Assembly (NCBI GenBank): GCA_958295495.1
Contig: OY282352.1
Location: 4,286,049 to 4,350,048, forward strand
Source: an uncultured Latescibacterota bacterium
GTDB taxonomy: Bacteria > Latescibacterota > UBA2968 > UBA8231
Reading direction: 5' to 3'
DNA length: 64,000 bases
Below, in pieces: positions 9,206 to 17,552 of this stretch (within the stretch, counting starts at the first letter, position 1; the number at the start of each line of letters is the position of its first letter). Below the pieces are notes generated by a model. It was not told the origin of the DNA. It worked only from the letters and a program-made list of their open reading frames with translations, and ran no database searches. The position numbers were made by a program, and so were the translations under genes.

Positions 9206-10262
9206 CTTGGTGATTGCCCTCGCCCTCGCGCTTGGCGGCTGTGTACCCTTTATCGGCGGGCGCGAGCAAAGCCGTCAACTGGCGGCTGTAGCTCAAGACC
9301 TAGTGGGAATCGTCGAAGTCCGGGAGGGCGAGGTTGACTGGCTGGGCTTGCGCGACCCCGCCGGCGTGCAAACCGAGGAGACCAAGGTGCTCAACGACTA
9401 CTTGCTGTCCGCGCTGATGAGGGCCGAGATCGCAGTGGGGCTGGCGGACACGACCGGGAAGCGGTGGCGCGGCGGGGAATTGGTGGGCCTAAGGCAAGGG
9501 GGGCGCGCCCCCCTTGCCTTGGGTGGGCGGCTCGAAGCGGATGCCCCGTGGATGTACGTGCGGATGTTTTTAGTCGAGCGAGCCAGCGGCGAGCTAGTGG
9601 CGGCCCGCACCGCCCGCCTCTTGGCGCGGGACGTGCGCCATGAGGTTGCCTCGCGCCAGCTTGGAACCGGCGCGAGCGATGAGCCAGTTGAAGTGGATTT
9701 GCACCTGATTGCCAAGCGCGAAGCAGGAGGCGTCGCCCAAGCTGTCGAGCTGGCCGAGGGCGTGCAATTGCAGCAAGGCGACCAGGTACAATTGCGCTTT
9801 AAGCTAAGCCGCGACGCCGAGGTCCACGCCTTTCTGTGCAGTTCGGCCGGCGCGTTAGAGACCTTGTTTGACGAACAATTCGTCTATTCGGACATCGTCC
9901 AATACGGCCCCGGCGAGAACAAGTGGATTACCTTCAACGAGATCGATCAAGTCTATACCCTGTACTTCCTCGCCGGGCCGCAGCTATTGGCCGAAAACGC
10001 CGAGCCGTTCTACGAGCAATTCGCCACCCTTGTCCGCGAGGGGCAAATCGACCGCTTTCTCGGGCTAGAACAGCTCGATCAGGCATTGATCGAATTTCTC
10101 CAGCACCCCGAACCCATCGCGGTTTTGCGCGGCGACGATGACATTGCTCTAGGCCGGCCAGAGACCATGGTGTACGACGACGGCAACACCCTGTCGAGCC
10201 AAGCGGAAATCCTCACCGGCGCCCCGGTGCTGGTGCGCGCCCTAAGTTTTTCCGTGCAGTAG
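9198..10262 (+). CDS. Lipoprotein with DUF4384-like C-terminal domain
   Basis: 354 residues. The start is an ATG overlapping the glycosyltransferase stop by eight bases. The signal peptide MASLVIALALALGGC ends in lipobox LGGC with Cys15 as the lipidation site. The N-terminal half has a FlgO/CsgG-like feel (two adjacent regions about synthesis of variable subunits) but nothing specific. The C-terminal part QQGDQVQLRFKLSRDAEVHAF, then a LFDEQF turn and YTLYFLAGP, is the pattern of DUF4384, a beta-sandwich found in periplasmic stress and outer-membrane lipoproteins. A 30-bp perfect palindrome lies in frame at 9491-9520. Translational coupling suggests it works in the envelope with the glycosyltransferase product, but this is unproven. 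Confidence 0.75.
   Translation: MASLVIALALALGGCVPFIGGREQSRQLAAVAQDLVGIVEVREGEVDWLGLRDPAGVQTEETKVLNDYLLSALMRAEIAVGLADTTGKRWRGGELVGLRQGGRAPLALGGRLEADAPWMYVRMFLVERASGELVAARTARLLARDVRHEVASRQLGTGASDEPVEVDLHLIAKREAGGVAQAVELAEGVQLQQGDQVQLRFKLSRDAEVHAFLCSSAGALETLFDEQFVYSDIVQYGPGENKWITFNEIDQVYTLYFLAGPQLLAENAEPFYEQFATLVREGQIDRFLGLEQLDQALIEFLQHPEPIAVLRGDDDIALGRPETMVYDDGNTLSSQAEILTGAPVLVRALSFSVQ
9491..9520. repeat. 30-bp perfect palindrome inside a coding sequence
   Basis: The left half aaggcaaggggggcg is followed immediately by its exact reverse complement. The arms extend a few bases further with G-T pairs. It is ten codons long, in frame, and encodes part of GLRQGGRAPLALGGRL in a linker of the lipoprotein. 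It looks like a small palindromic element inserted without breaking the frame. Confidence 0.85.
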
Positions 10263-10286
10263 GGGCGATTCGCGAGTCGCCCCTAC
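10259..10286. terminator. Hairpin between convergent genes, possible bidirectional terminator or REP-like palindrome
   Basis: Arms gtaggggcga (10259-10268) and tcgcccctac (10277-10286) are perfectly complementary around an 8-base loop. The stop codon of each convergent gene lies inside one arm. There is no T run, so intrinsic termination is uncertain; the sequence resembles palindromic repeats common in several GC-rich uncultivated phyla. Confidence 0.55.
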
Positions 10287-11467
10287 GAGACGGCGGCCAC
10301 CGCTTTGCAGAAGTAGTCGAGGTTGTCCTCGGTCAGGCCGGCGACGTTGATGCGCCCTCCCGCTACGATGTAGATCGCGTACTGTTCCCTCAGCACCTCG
10401 ACCTGCTCGGCGTTCAAGCCCGAGAAAGAAAACATCCCCCGCTGCCGCTCGATAAACGAAAAGTCGCGGCCCACACCTTGCTCGCCGAGCCGAGCGACGA
10501 GCCGTTGGCGCACGCGGTTGATCCGCTCGCGCATCTCGGCTAATTCGCCTTCCCATTGGCGACGCAGCATTGAGTCGCCGAGGATTTCGCAGACGATCGC
10601 CGCGCCGTGGGCCGGGGGATTAGAGTAATTGGTGCGCGCTGCGATTTTGAGGTGGCTCAAGGCCCTCAGCGCGGCCTCGGCGTCCGCGCCTATCAGAGTC
10701 AGCGCGCCGACGCGCTCGTTGTACAGGCCGAAGTTTTTGGAAAAGGAGCTGGCCACAAGCAGCTCGCAACCTGCGTCGCCGAGCGCCCGCAGGCCGACCG
10801 CGTCCTCGCGCAACCCGTCGCCAAACCCCTGATAGGCAAAATCGACTAAGGGCAACAGGCCGCGCTCGGCCGCGACCTCAGCGATCTGCCGCCAAGTGGC
10901 TGGGCTGGGGTCGCAGCCGGTGGGGTTGTGGCAACAGCCGTGCAGCAGCACTACGTGGCCGGAGGGGATCTGCCCGAGCGCGGCGAGCAAGGCGTCCGCG
11001 TCGAGGGTGTTGGCACGGGCGTCGAAATAGCCATAGGTCTCGACCCGTAGGCCGGCTGAGGCAAAGATCTTGGGGTGATTGGCCCAAGTCGGCTCGCTCA
11101 TCCACACGGACCGATCGCCTAGGTGCTGGGCGAGGAAATCGCCGGCTAGGCGCAAGGCACCAGTGCCGCCGGGGCTTTGCACGGTGATGGCGCGCTCGGC
11201 CGCCTCGTGCCCGACGCCCAAAATCAGCTCCCGCACGGCAGCACCGTATTCCGAGCTGCCCTCAATGCTCAAATAGCTCTTGGTCTTTTCCGCGGCCAAG
11301 ACGCGCTCTTGCGCCGTTTGCACCGAAGCCAAAACCGGCGTCTGCCCGCTCGCATCCTGATAGACGCCGACGCTGAGGTTGATTTTGTTTGGATTCGCAT
11401 CGCTCTTGAACGCCGCGCTCAGCCCCATGATGGGGTCGGCTGGCGCCATTTCTAACTGTTGAAACAT
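10283..11467 (-). CDS. Aspartate/aromatic amino acid aminotransferase (class I, PLP)
   Basis: About 394 residues from the ATG at 11467, preceded by AGAAGG; a longer frame exists upstream but adds an unrelated leader. The sequence follows the AspC/TyrB subgroup of fold-type I aminotransferases: NKINLSVGVYQD near the N-terminus, SPGGTGALR, EPTWANHPKIF, HGCCHNPTGCDPS, DFAYQGFGDG, and the PLP-binding SSFSKNFGLYNERVG with the Schiff-base lysine. It transfers the amino group of aspartate, glutamate or aromatic amino acids to a 2-oxoacid. Donor preference (aspC versus tyrB) cannot be decided. It is a single gene converging on the lipoprotein. Confidence 0.95.
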   Translation of the reverse strand: MFQQLEMAPADPIMGLSAAFKSDANPNKINLSVGVYQDASGQTPVLASVQTAQERVLAAEKTKSYLSIEGSSEYGAAVRELILGVGHEAAERAITVQSPGGTGALRLAGDFLAQHLGDRSVWMSEPTWANHPKIFASAGLRVETYGYFDARANTLDADALLAALGQIPSGHVVLLHGCCHNPTGCDPSPATWRQIAEVAAERGLLPLVDFAYQGFGDGLREDAVGLRALGDAGCELLVASSFSKNFGLYNERVGALTLIGADAEAALRALSHLKIAARTNYSNPPAHGAAIVCEILGDSMLRRQWEGELAEMRERINRVRQRLVARLGEQGVGRDFSFIERQRGMFSFSGLNAEQVEVLREQYAIYIVAGGRINVAGLTEDNLDYFCKAVAAVS

Positions 11468-11631
11468 GGTTTGCCTTCTGTTGAGAATGGATGTTGCACA
11501 CGAGTCGCTTAGGCCACTAACGCCGATGGCTTGAAGGCACTGTTGAGTACCTATCCTTGACTTCTGCTGGATTGCACCTATCGTCAATGGAGTCACTTTT
11601 TTCCACGCTTGATATTCTATTGAGGATGGCT

Positions 11632-11889
11632 ATGACGAGCAAAAAACGGGTTTACTTTCGCTTGCAGGTCGCCAGCGCAAACGCCGTTGTGGTGTTGGGC
11701 GATTTTAACAACTGGGAACGGCGGTCGTTGCGGCAGCAGAAAAAGGGCCTGTGGACGACGTGGACCACGCTGACGCCGGGGCGGTACGAATACCGCTATC
11801 AGATTGACGGCGAATGGCGCAACGACCCCAAGGCTCCTGTCGTGCCCAACGAATTTGGCTCGGAGAACAACGTCGTCGTCGTGGAGTAA
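11632..11889 (+). CDS. Glycogen-binding (CBM48/AMPK-beta-like) domain protein
   Basis: About 85 residues from ATG 11632, with GAGG at 11622-11625; an in-frame upstream extension has no better signal. The protein is little more than one CBM48/isoamylase N-terminal domain: KRVYFRLQVASANAVVVLGDFNNW, then GLWTTWTTLTPGRYEYRYQIDG and a W-x-N-D-P turn near EWRNDPKAPVVPNEFG. The aromatic residues of the carbohydrate-binding face are present. Stand-alone copies usually target glycogen or other alpha-glucans. A clear terminator follows, so it ends its transcript. Confidence 0.9.
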   Translation: MTSKKRVYFRLQVASANAVVVLGDFNNWERRSLRQQKKGLWTTWTTLTPGRYEYRYQIDGEWRNDPKAPVVPNEFGSENNVVVVE

Positions 11890-11920
11890 ACCGAGCCAAT
11901 TTGGTGGTGCGTGATTAAGA

Positions 11921-11947
11921 GGGCCTGCTGAAATGTAGGCCCTTTTT
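11921..11947 (+). terminator. Rho-independent terminator after the CBM48 gene
   Basis: gggcct (11921-11926) pairs with aggccc (11937-11942), extended inwards by a wobble and a C-G pair, and is followed by TTTTT at 11943-11947. It lies between the CBM48 stop and the convergent folA stop; the T run favours plus-strand termination. Confidence 0.85.
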
Positions 11948-11957
11948 GCGTACATTC

Positions 11958-12431
11958 TCAGCCGCGGCGATAGGTCGCAAAGACCAACTCGCCTTTGCAT
12001 CGCCTTTCCACCATCTCCCATTCGCCTTCGTCCCACGCCGGAAAGTACGCGTCGCCCTCGACTTCGATGGGCAAGTGCGTCAGGATCATTTCGTCGGCCA
12101 AGGGCAGGGCCTGCTCATAGATTTGGCCCCCCCCGAGCACAAAGAGTTTTTCGCTGCCAATGCTGCGGGCGCGTTGCAAAACCTCGGCCAAGCTCTGGCA
12201 GACGACCGCGCCCGCGGCCGGGTAGGCCGGATTGCGGGTGAGGACGAAGTTGCGGCGCTGCGGCAAAGGCCGCGTCTGAAAGGTGTCGTAGGTTTTGCGG
12301 CCGGCTACGACTGCGTGGCCCCGCGTGACGCGGCGAAAGTGCTGCATGTCGGCCGGATAGTGCCAAGGAATGGCGTTGGCGCGGCCAATGACCCTGTTTT
12401 TGCTCAGGGCGGCGATGATGATGGTTTTCAT
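11958..12431 (-). CDS. folA: Dihydrofolate reductase
   Basis: 157 residues, normal size. It reduces dihydrofolate to tetrahydrofolate with NADPH. Motifs: MKTIIIAALSKNRVIGRANAIPWHYPADM (A-x-x-x-N-x-x-I-G and IPWHYPAD with the catalytic acid), then VVAGRKTYDTF, and FVLGGGQIYEQALPLAD with the GGG NADPH loop. Its start overlaps the stop of mlaF by four bases, so it is the last gene of the lipid-transport operon, an unusual position for a folate gene. Confidence 0.96.
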   Translation of the reverse strand: MKTIIIAALSKNRVIGRANAIPWHYPADMQHFRRVTRGHAVVAGRKTYDTFQTRPLPQRRNFVLTRNPAYPAAGAVVCQSLAEVLQRARSIGSEKLFVLGGGQIYEQALPLADEMILTHLPIEVEGDAYFPAWDEGEWEMVERRCKGELVFATYRRG

Positions 12432-13174
12432 GCGGACGAATCGGACGGGTAAAAGAAAGAGCGGACGACCGGGTGCTGCGAGTGCTTGGCCGCGGCAACC
12501 GTGCCGGTAAATGCCACGCGACCTTGGTCGAGCATGATGAGGCGGCCATCGAGCCGCTCAATGCTGAGTAGCTCGTGGGTGATAATGGCGATGGTAATGC
12601 CCAGCTCGCGGTTGAGCGTGAGGAGCAGCGCGTCAATCTCGGCCGCGGTGACCGGATCGAGGCCCGCGCCCGGCTCGTCGCAGAAGAGAATCTCCGGGTC
12701 CATGACCATGGCCCGCGCGAGAGCGGCGCGTTTGCGCATCCCGCCCGACAGCTCGCCGGGGTAGCGGTCGCAGGCATGCCCCAAGCCCACCGAGGCGAGC
12801 CGGGTGCGCGCGATCTCCCCAATCAGGGCCGGCTCCAAGTCCGCGTGCATTTCCAAGGGCAGGGCGGCGTTTTGCTCAACCGTCAACGAATTGAGCAGAG
12901 CGCCGTATTGGAACATGACGCCCAGCCGCTTGCGCAGGGCTGCTAGCTCCTCCTCGCCGAGGGTAGTCGCGTCTTGGCCGAGGATTTCGACGCGGCCCGA
13001 GGCGGGTTGCACCAAGCCGATGATTGCTTTGAGCAAGGTACTCTTGCCGCAACCGCTGCCGCCGAGCACGACGGCGATTTCCCCTTCTTTTACCTGCGCG
13101 TCAATTCCGCGCAGGACGGCCGTCTCGCCGTAGGACACGCAGAGGTTTTGGATGTCGATGGCGTGGGTCACCAT
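12428..13174 (-). CDS. mlaF: MlaF-type ABC transporter ATP-binding protein
   Basis: 248 residues from ATG 13174, inside the end of the permease gene. A longer frame runs back over the permease but begins with unrelated residues. Walker A is GGSGCGKST (38-46), the signature is LSGGMRKR, Walker B is ILFCDEPGAGLDP, and the switch His is in THELLS. The order and GGMRKR variant are those of the MCE/Mla (Ttg2A) ATPases that power phospholipid transport between membranes. It works at the inner membrane with the MlaE-like permease. Direction of transport cannot be inferred. Confidence 0.93.
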   Translation of the reverse strand: MVTHAIDIQNLCVSYGETAVLRGIDAQVKEGEIAVVLGGSGCGKSTLLKAIIGLVQPASGRVEILGQDATTLGEEELAALRKRLGVMFQYGALLNSLTVEQNAALPLEMHADLEPALIGEIARTRLASVGLGHACDRYPGELSGGMRKRAALARAMVMDPEILFCDEPGAGLDPVTAAEIDALLLTLNRELGITIAIITHELLSIERLDGRLIMLDQGRVAFTGTVAAAKHSQHPVVRSFFYPSDSSA

Positions 13175-14262
13175 TTCAGATAGAAGACAATGCCCCAGAA
13201 GGCGTCGAGGAGGATGATCCCAAACAGCGACGACACGACCGCCGAGGTCGTCGCCCGGCCGACGCCCTCGGCCCCACCGCTGAAATTGAGGCCGTGATGC
13301 ACCGAGATGATCGCGATAAGCCACGCGAAGGACGCGCTTTTGACCAGCCCGGTGAGCAAATCCTTGAGAAAGAGTGACGATAGTACTTGGTTGAGAAACA
13401 CCGTGGCCGGGATGTCCAGCGACACCAAGCCGACGAAGGTGCCGCCGAGGATGCCAACGAAGTTGGCCATGATCGTCAAAAGCGGCAGGCAGACGATCAT
13501 GGCCCACAGCTTGGGCACCACCACAAAGCGCAGGGGGTCAATTCCCATAGTCTGTAGGGCGTCCAATTCCTCAGTGAACTTCATGGTGGCGATCTCGGCG
13601 GCAATGGCCGACCCGGAGCGGCCAGACACCATGATCGCGGTCATCAGCGGCCCCAACTCGCGGGTCAAGCCAATCCCCAGCAGGTTGGCGACGAAAATAT
13701 CGGCCCCGAACTGGCGGAGTTGGGCCGCGGACTGGAGGGCCGAAACCGCGCCGACGAGAAAGAGAACCAGCCCGACGATCTGCAGGGCCTGCGCGCCAAT
13801 CGCGTACGCTTGCTCGCCAAAGCTGCCCCGGCGAATCTGATCGCGGCGGAACAGGGCGAGGACTGAGAAAACGGTCAGGTCGGCCATCAGGTAGAGAAAG
13901 TCGGCAGTGCGGACGCCACAAGTGCGAACCCACGCGCCGAGGCGTTCAAGGGCGGCGCGGCGCGGCGCGGGCGGCGCGGGCGGCAGCGCGGGCGTGGCAA
14001 ACTCGAAAAAGGGCTGCAAGTGGGCGGGCAGTCCGTCGAGGCGGAGTTCCTTGTCCAAGGCGCGGGCGAGGTCGGGCAAGCCGCGCAGGAAGACGGCCCC
14101 GGCGGTGTCGAGGTGTTCGACTTGGCGCAAGTCGGCGCGGAGCGCGGAGCGCGGGTGCTCGGCGATGAGGGCACGCACCTGGGAGGCGAGTGCGCCGATG
14201 GTGTGCAGCGAAAGCGCGCCCCCGAGCGCGATCCCCAAGTCGTCGCCTTGCACCCAGGTCAT
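13168..14262 (-). CDS. mlaE: MlaE-type ABC permease with N-terminal STAS domain
   Basis: 364 residues. Residues 1-90 form a STAS-like domain (LHTIGALASQVRALI, ADLRQVEHLDTAGAVFL), and about 110-364 form the MlaE permease, with IGLTRELGPLMTAIMVSGRSGSAI, EIATMKFTEELDALQTMGIDPL and several membrane helices. STAS-MlaE fusions are known in other phyla and probably replace a separate MlaB protein, which is absent here. The start overlaps the stop of the outer-membrane-type gene and its end overlaps mlaF, so translation is coupled. It forms the membrane core of an MCE phospholipid transporter. Confidence 0.93.
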   Translation of the reverse strand: MTWVQGDDLGIALGGALSLHTIGALASQVRALIAEHPRSALRADLRQVEHLDTAGAVFLRGLPDLARALDKELRLDGLPAHLQPFFEFATPALPPAPPAPRRAALERLGAWVRTCGVRTADFLYLMADLTVFSVLALFRRDQIRRGSFGEQAYAIGAQALQIVGLVLFLVGAVSALQSAAQLRQFGADIFVANLLGIGLTRELGPLMTAIMVSGRSGSAIAAEIATMKFTEELDALQTMGIDPLRFVVVPKLWAMIVCLPLLTIMANFVGILGGTFVGLVSLDIPATVFLNQVLSSLFLKDLLTGLVKSASFAWLIAIISVHHGLNFSGGAEGVGRATTSAVVSSLFGIILLDAFWGIVFYLKW

Positions 14263-15773
14263 AGCAAATAGTTGAGGCGCAGCAGAACCTGTTGGGTGGA
14301 TTGCATCCGCTGGACCGGCGGCTTGCGCTCGAACTCAAAGACGACAACCATGTTGATGAAGCGACTAAGCGGCAAGCGCAAGCGGTTTTCCCAAGTGAAT
14401 TCCCAAGTGTCGATGGCCGTCTCCGGGATGAGGATGTCAAACTCCGAATCCAAGCTGGGGAAGCGCGAGAAACGCGACCGGAGAAGCAGCACGGCCTCCA
14501 AGCCGGTGGTGGTCTTGTCCTCCAACTTTTTGGCGATGGTGCGGGAGGAGTTTAGATCATAGGTATCGGTGACATAGATTTGACGTGCTCCAAAGCCAAC
14601 GCGCATGTCGAGGTTTAGGGGAAAGCTACTGATGACCTGGGAGTTGATACCGATGCCTTGGCGCAGTTCGAGGGGGCTAAGGGCCGGGGAGCGGGTAAAC
14701 TTTTTCACGTCCGTCTTTGTCTCGATTATCTGGCCGTCGTCATTGCGAATCAGGACACTTTGCGGCGGGTCGAAGCGTTCCTCTTTGGCGAACAGCTTGG
14801 TGTTGAACACCCCGCGCAAATAGGGGCCGATCCGCTTGGAAAGCCGGTAAATATACGTAGCGCGGACCTCGAACTTGTCGTCGGTGGTCTTGCGGAAGGC
14901 GTCGCCTTCCTCGCGGGTGAAGCCCTCTTCAAAGTCTAGCCACAGATTGGCGTAGTGGCGGTCCGTGTTATAGACGCTGCTGCCGATGACCTCAGCGGAA
15001 AGCAAGAGGATCGAGCGATCTGCACCGATGGTATTCTGCGATGTCGATAGTCGGGGCGAGCCGCTTAGCTGCAAGGAGGTCTTCCAGTGCGAGTCAGCTA
15101 CTTGAGAGAGGAGGCCATGCTGGGCCGAGGGGTAGAAGCCGATGAAGCTCTTGTCGCTGGTGTCCACTACTAGGTTGCGCTGGACCAACTCGCCTCGCTC
15201 TAGGCGGACGCTGAACTTGCGGGTGGTTGATACGTTGTCGCCGACTTGCACTACCGAGTAAACGCCTGGGGGCAGGAGCCACGTTTTGACCGCCTCGCCT
15301 CGCTCCTCCTCGATACCGAAACCGAGGCCGTAGTTTTCCTGCGAGGACTCCCGGTACAGTTCATAGGATTCGTTGATCGAGGCGCGGTTTTCGGATATGA
15401 CGTTGATGACTAGTCCGGCCCAGAAGGGCTTTATTAGGGTCGTTATGCCCTCTTGGATCGGCACGGTATGGCTCATCATCTGGATGTCCGTGCCCGAGCC
15501 GACCAGTAATCTGTAGCTGCCAGGCGAGAGTAACACGCCGGTGCCGGGGGCGGCTTCGCGGATGGGCTTGTTGCCCTGTAAGACGAGAAAACTCGGCTCG
15601 TTGAGGGCGCCGGTCATCGTCGGCACGAAGAGAAAGCCCTTGCCCTTGGGAATCAGGGTTGGATCCTGTTCGAGTTGGCCGCGCCCAGGTGGAGCGACCC
15701 AAGTATAGCTGTTGCCCAAGGCTGGGCCGGCGAGCAACGGCAGGGCGATCAGGAGGTAGAGTAGCTTGTACAT
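14259..15773 (-). CDS. Secreted, probably outer-membrane beta-barrel protein of the MCE operon
   Basis: 504 residues from ATG 15773, preceded by AGGA; an extended upstream frame overlaps the lipoprotein gene and is rejected. MYKLLYLLIALPLLAGPALG is a typical cleaved signal peptide. The first third has beta-rich repeats about bounded values (FLFVPTMTG, SYRLLVGSG, PPGVYSVVQVGD); the last 250 residues alternate polar and hydrophobic positions (EVRATYIYRLSKRIGPYL, LNLDMRVGFGARQIYV, INMVVVFEFERKP) and end in LLRLNYLL, like a barrel whose last strand ends in a hydrophobic residue. I do not recognise the family. Placement between the MCE lipoprotein and MlaE suggests it is the outer-membrane partner of the transporter. 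Confidence 0.8.
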   Translation of the reverse strand: MYKLLYLLIALPLLAGPALGNSYTWVAPPGRGQLEQDPTLIPKGKGFLFVPTMTGALNEPSFLVLQGNKPIREAAPGTGVLLSPGSYRLLVGSGTDIQMMSHTVPIQEGITTLIKPFWAGLVINVISENRASINESYELYRESSQENYGLGFGIEEERGEAVKTWLLPPGVYSVVQVGDNVSTTRKFSVRLERGELVQRNLVVDTSDKSFIGFYPSAQHGLLSQVADSHWKTSLQLSGSPRLSTSQNTIGADRSILLLSAEVIGSSVYNTDRHYANLWLDFEEGFTREEGDAFRKTTDDKFEVRATYIYRLSKRIGPYLRGVFNTKLFAKEERFDPPQSVLIRNDDGQIIETKTDVKKFTRSPALSPLELRQGIGINSQVISSFPLNLDMRVGFGARQIYVTDTYDLNSSRTIAKKLEDKTTTGLEAVLLLRSRFSRFPSLDSEFDILIPETAIDTWEFTWENRLRLPLSRFINMVVVFEFERKPPVQRMQSTQQVLLRLNYLL

Positions 15774-15781
15774 GCCAAGTC

Positions 15782-16540
15782 CTAGGGGGCTAGTTTTCCC
15801 GGTATGAGCTCGTAGTGAGCGGCCTCGGTTTGCAGCACCGTATCTCGAGCCGCTGGAGCGATTTCCTCGTCGGTTGCGACGAGCGCGGGTCGCTGCTTGT
15901 TGCGGAACTTGAAGTCGATCGCCTCGATAGCCTTTTTCATCTGTTGGGCCAAAATGCCGCTCAACGCGGCCACTGTGTATTTCATGGCCGGGAAGAACAC
16001 CTGTTTCTCCTCGTCGAAATCGTCCTGCCATATAACGTGGCCGTCGGCCTGCCTCACCAGCTCCAGCGTCATAACGAGACGGGCCGCCCACAGGTCGTCG
16101 CTGTCGAAGTGCTCAATGGCTTTGACTGAGCCGCTGAGCACGTAATCCGGGCGGTGCTCAAAAAAGTCGCGATCCCCGCCGACATAGGTAAAGAGGTCGG
16201 CTTGGCGCAAGTACTGCTCGACCGCGTCGGTGATCATGTCGCCGGGGCGCTCCATCCAGTGGTGGAGGTTGTCGCGCCGCAACTCGTACTGGTCGCGGCG
16301 GTGGATGATGTGGGTGCGGTCATAGGCTCGGGGCACCTCAAAGCCCTTGACCTGCACCTGGAAAGGGTACGGACGCTCGGAACCTTCCAAGCTACCGCGC
16401 AAGGTCTCGATATGGAGCTTGAAATAGCGCTTTTGCGGCAGCTTGGCGTCGCCGCCTAGCAACTGGGCGCAGCCAGATAGAGCTGCGGCCAAGACGAGGG
16501 CTTGGCCGCAGCGGCGCACTCGGCTATTGGGTCGCACCAC
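15782..16540 (-). CDS. PqiC/YmbA-like ABC-transport auxiliary lipoprotein
   Basis: 252 residues from GTG 16540, chosen because GAGG lies six bases upstream and because it places a signal peptide at the N-terminus; the longer frame runs into mlaD. Lipobox LSGC (21-24), Cys24. The body (KRYFKLHIETLRG, VKGFEVPRAYDRTHIIHRRDQYELRRDN, YVLSGSVKAIEHF) has the layout of the PqiC/ABC-type transport auxiliary lipoprotein family, which sits on the periplasmic side of MCE systems. The start overlaps the mlaD stop by 17 bases. Confidence 0.85.
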   Translation of the reverse strand: MVRPNSRVRRCGQALVLAAALSGCAQLLGGDAKLPQKRYFKLHIETLRGSLEGSERPYPFQVQVKGFEVPRAYDRTHIIHRRDQYELRRDNLHHWMERPGDMITDAVEQYLRQADLFTYVGGDRDFFEHRPDYVLSGSVKAIEHFDSDDLWAARLVMTLELVRQADGHVIWQDDFDEEKQVFFPAMKYTVAALSGILAQQMKKAIEAIDFKFRNKQRPALVATDEEIAPAARDTVLQTEAAHYELIPGKLAP

Positions 16541-17501
16541 TGCGACCTCGGATGAGCACCGCGGGGTTCTCGCGGATGAGCTCGGTGGTTTCGCGGATAT
16601 TCTGCAAAGTTTCCTCCATTTCCTGCATGGCGCGCAGGAGATTCTGCCGGCTGGCCCCCACGGTCTGATCAATGCCCACAAAGGTCCGGTCGATATGGCT
16701 TATCATGGTGTCCATCCGCGCGACGAGCAGGGGAACCGGGCCGTCCATTTGCTGGCGCCACTCGTGCATCGTCACTTGCAGGTCATCAACCGTCTGTTGC
16801 AGCTTCGCGCCGAGGAGCAAGGCGTGCATGGAATCGGCCGTCGCTGCCAACGTCGCGCTGGCCGTGGCGAGCGAGCGAGTAGTGGCGGCCATATTGGTCG
16901 CCGCCTCGTCGAGTGCGGAGCGGTTGTCCTCAACCAGCGCGTTGGCCGTGGCCAGCAGATTGCCCGCGTTGCTCAGTAGTTCGGTGAAGACGCGCTGGTT
17001 TTCGCTGCTGAGCAGCGCGTTTAGGTTGTCGATGGTTTGTTCGACCTTGGAACTGAGCACTTCGGCGCGCTCTTGCATGCTGCTAAAAAAGGTCTCGCCC
17101 GCGGCAATTTTGGACCCTGGGACGAGGACCGGGGCGTCGTTGCTGCCCCCGAAAAGCTCGATGTACTTCAGGCCGGTGATCCCCAGCGAGGCCATGCGCG
17201 CTTGCGTGTCGATGCGGATGGCGTTTTCGGCCAGCCGCCTCTCGACCGAAATCTCGACGACCACGGTGGCCAGATCATCCGGTGCGATCGCAATGTCCTC
17301 GACTCGGCCAATGCTGAAGCCCAAGTACTTGACGTCTGCACCTGTGTTGAGGCCGCTGACGGGCGAGTTGGACTCGATGTAATAGGTATCGCGCTGGCGC
17401 AGGAGATGGCTGCCGGCGACGGCGATGAAGAAGAGCGCGAGGACGGCGAGGGAAACCAAGAAGAAGATGCCAAGGCGTATTTGCTGTGCTCGGGTAGCCA
17501 T
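16524..17501 (-). CDS. mlaD: MlaD/MCE-domain lipid-transport protein
   Basis: 325 residues. An N-terminal anchor (residues 10-30, IRLGIFFLVSLAVLALFFIA) precedes one MCE domain (about 38-118: YYIESNSPVSGLNTGADVKYLG in part, VEDIAIAPDD, ASLGITGLKYIEL). A long alpha-helical, coiled-coil-like C-terminal region (about 140-315) is typical of single-MCE proteins that assemble as hexamers and may form a tunnel. It bridges the periplasm for phospholipid movement. It is the first MCE-operon gene, 51 bp downstream of the lipid kinase gene. Confidence 0.93.
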   Translation of the reverse strand: MATRAQQIRLGIFFLVSLAVLALFFIAVAGSHLLRQRDTYYIESNSPVSGLNTGADVKYLGFSIGRVEDIAIAPDDLATVVVEISVERRLAENAIRIDTQARMASLGITGLKYIELFGGSNDAPVLVPGSKIAAGETFFSSMQERAEVLSSKVEQTIDNLNALLSSENQRVFTELLSNAGNLLATANALVEDNRSALDEAATNMAATTRSLATASATLAATADSMHALLLGAKLQQTVDDLQVTMHEWRQQMDGPVPLLVARMDTMISHIDRTFVGIDQTVGASRQNLLRAMQEMEETLQNIRETTELIRENPAVLIRGRSGATQ

Positions 17502-17552
17502 AAAGATGCTGTGAAATAAGTCGTGATTGAAATGCCGCCCCTTGGGGCAATA

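Noticed and set aside
13175..13507. Upstream extension of mlaF into the permease gene
   Set aside because: Those residues are Arg/Pro-rich antisense-type sequence without homology. The ABC domain starts normally at 13174.
13950..14000. Low-complexity GC repeat (gcgggcggc) within mlaE
   Set aside because: It encodes an Ala/Pro linker between the STAS and permease domains and is explained by GC-rich codons.
15774..16091. N-terminal extension of the outer-membrane-type protein
   Set aside because: It overlaps the PqiC-like lipoprotein gene, and the signal peptide begins only at 15773.
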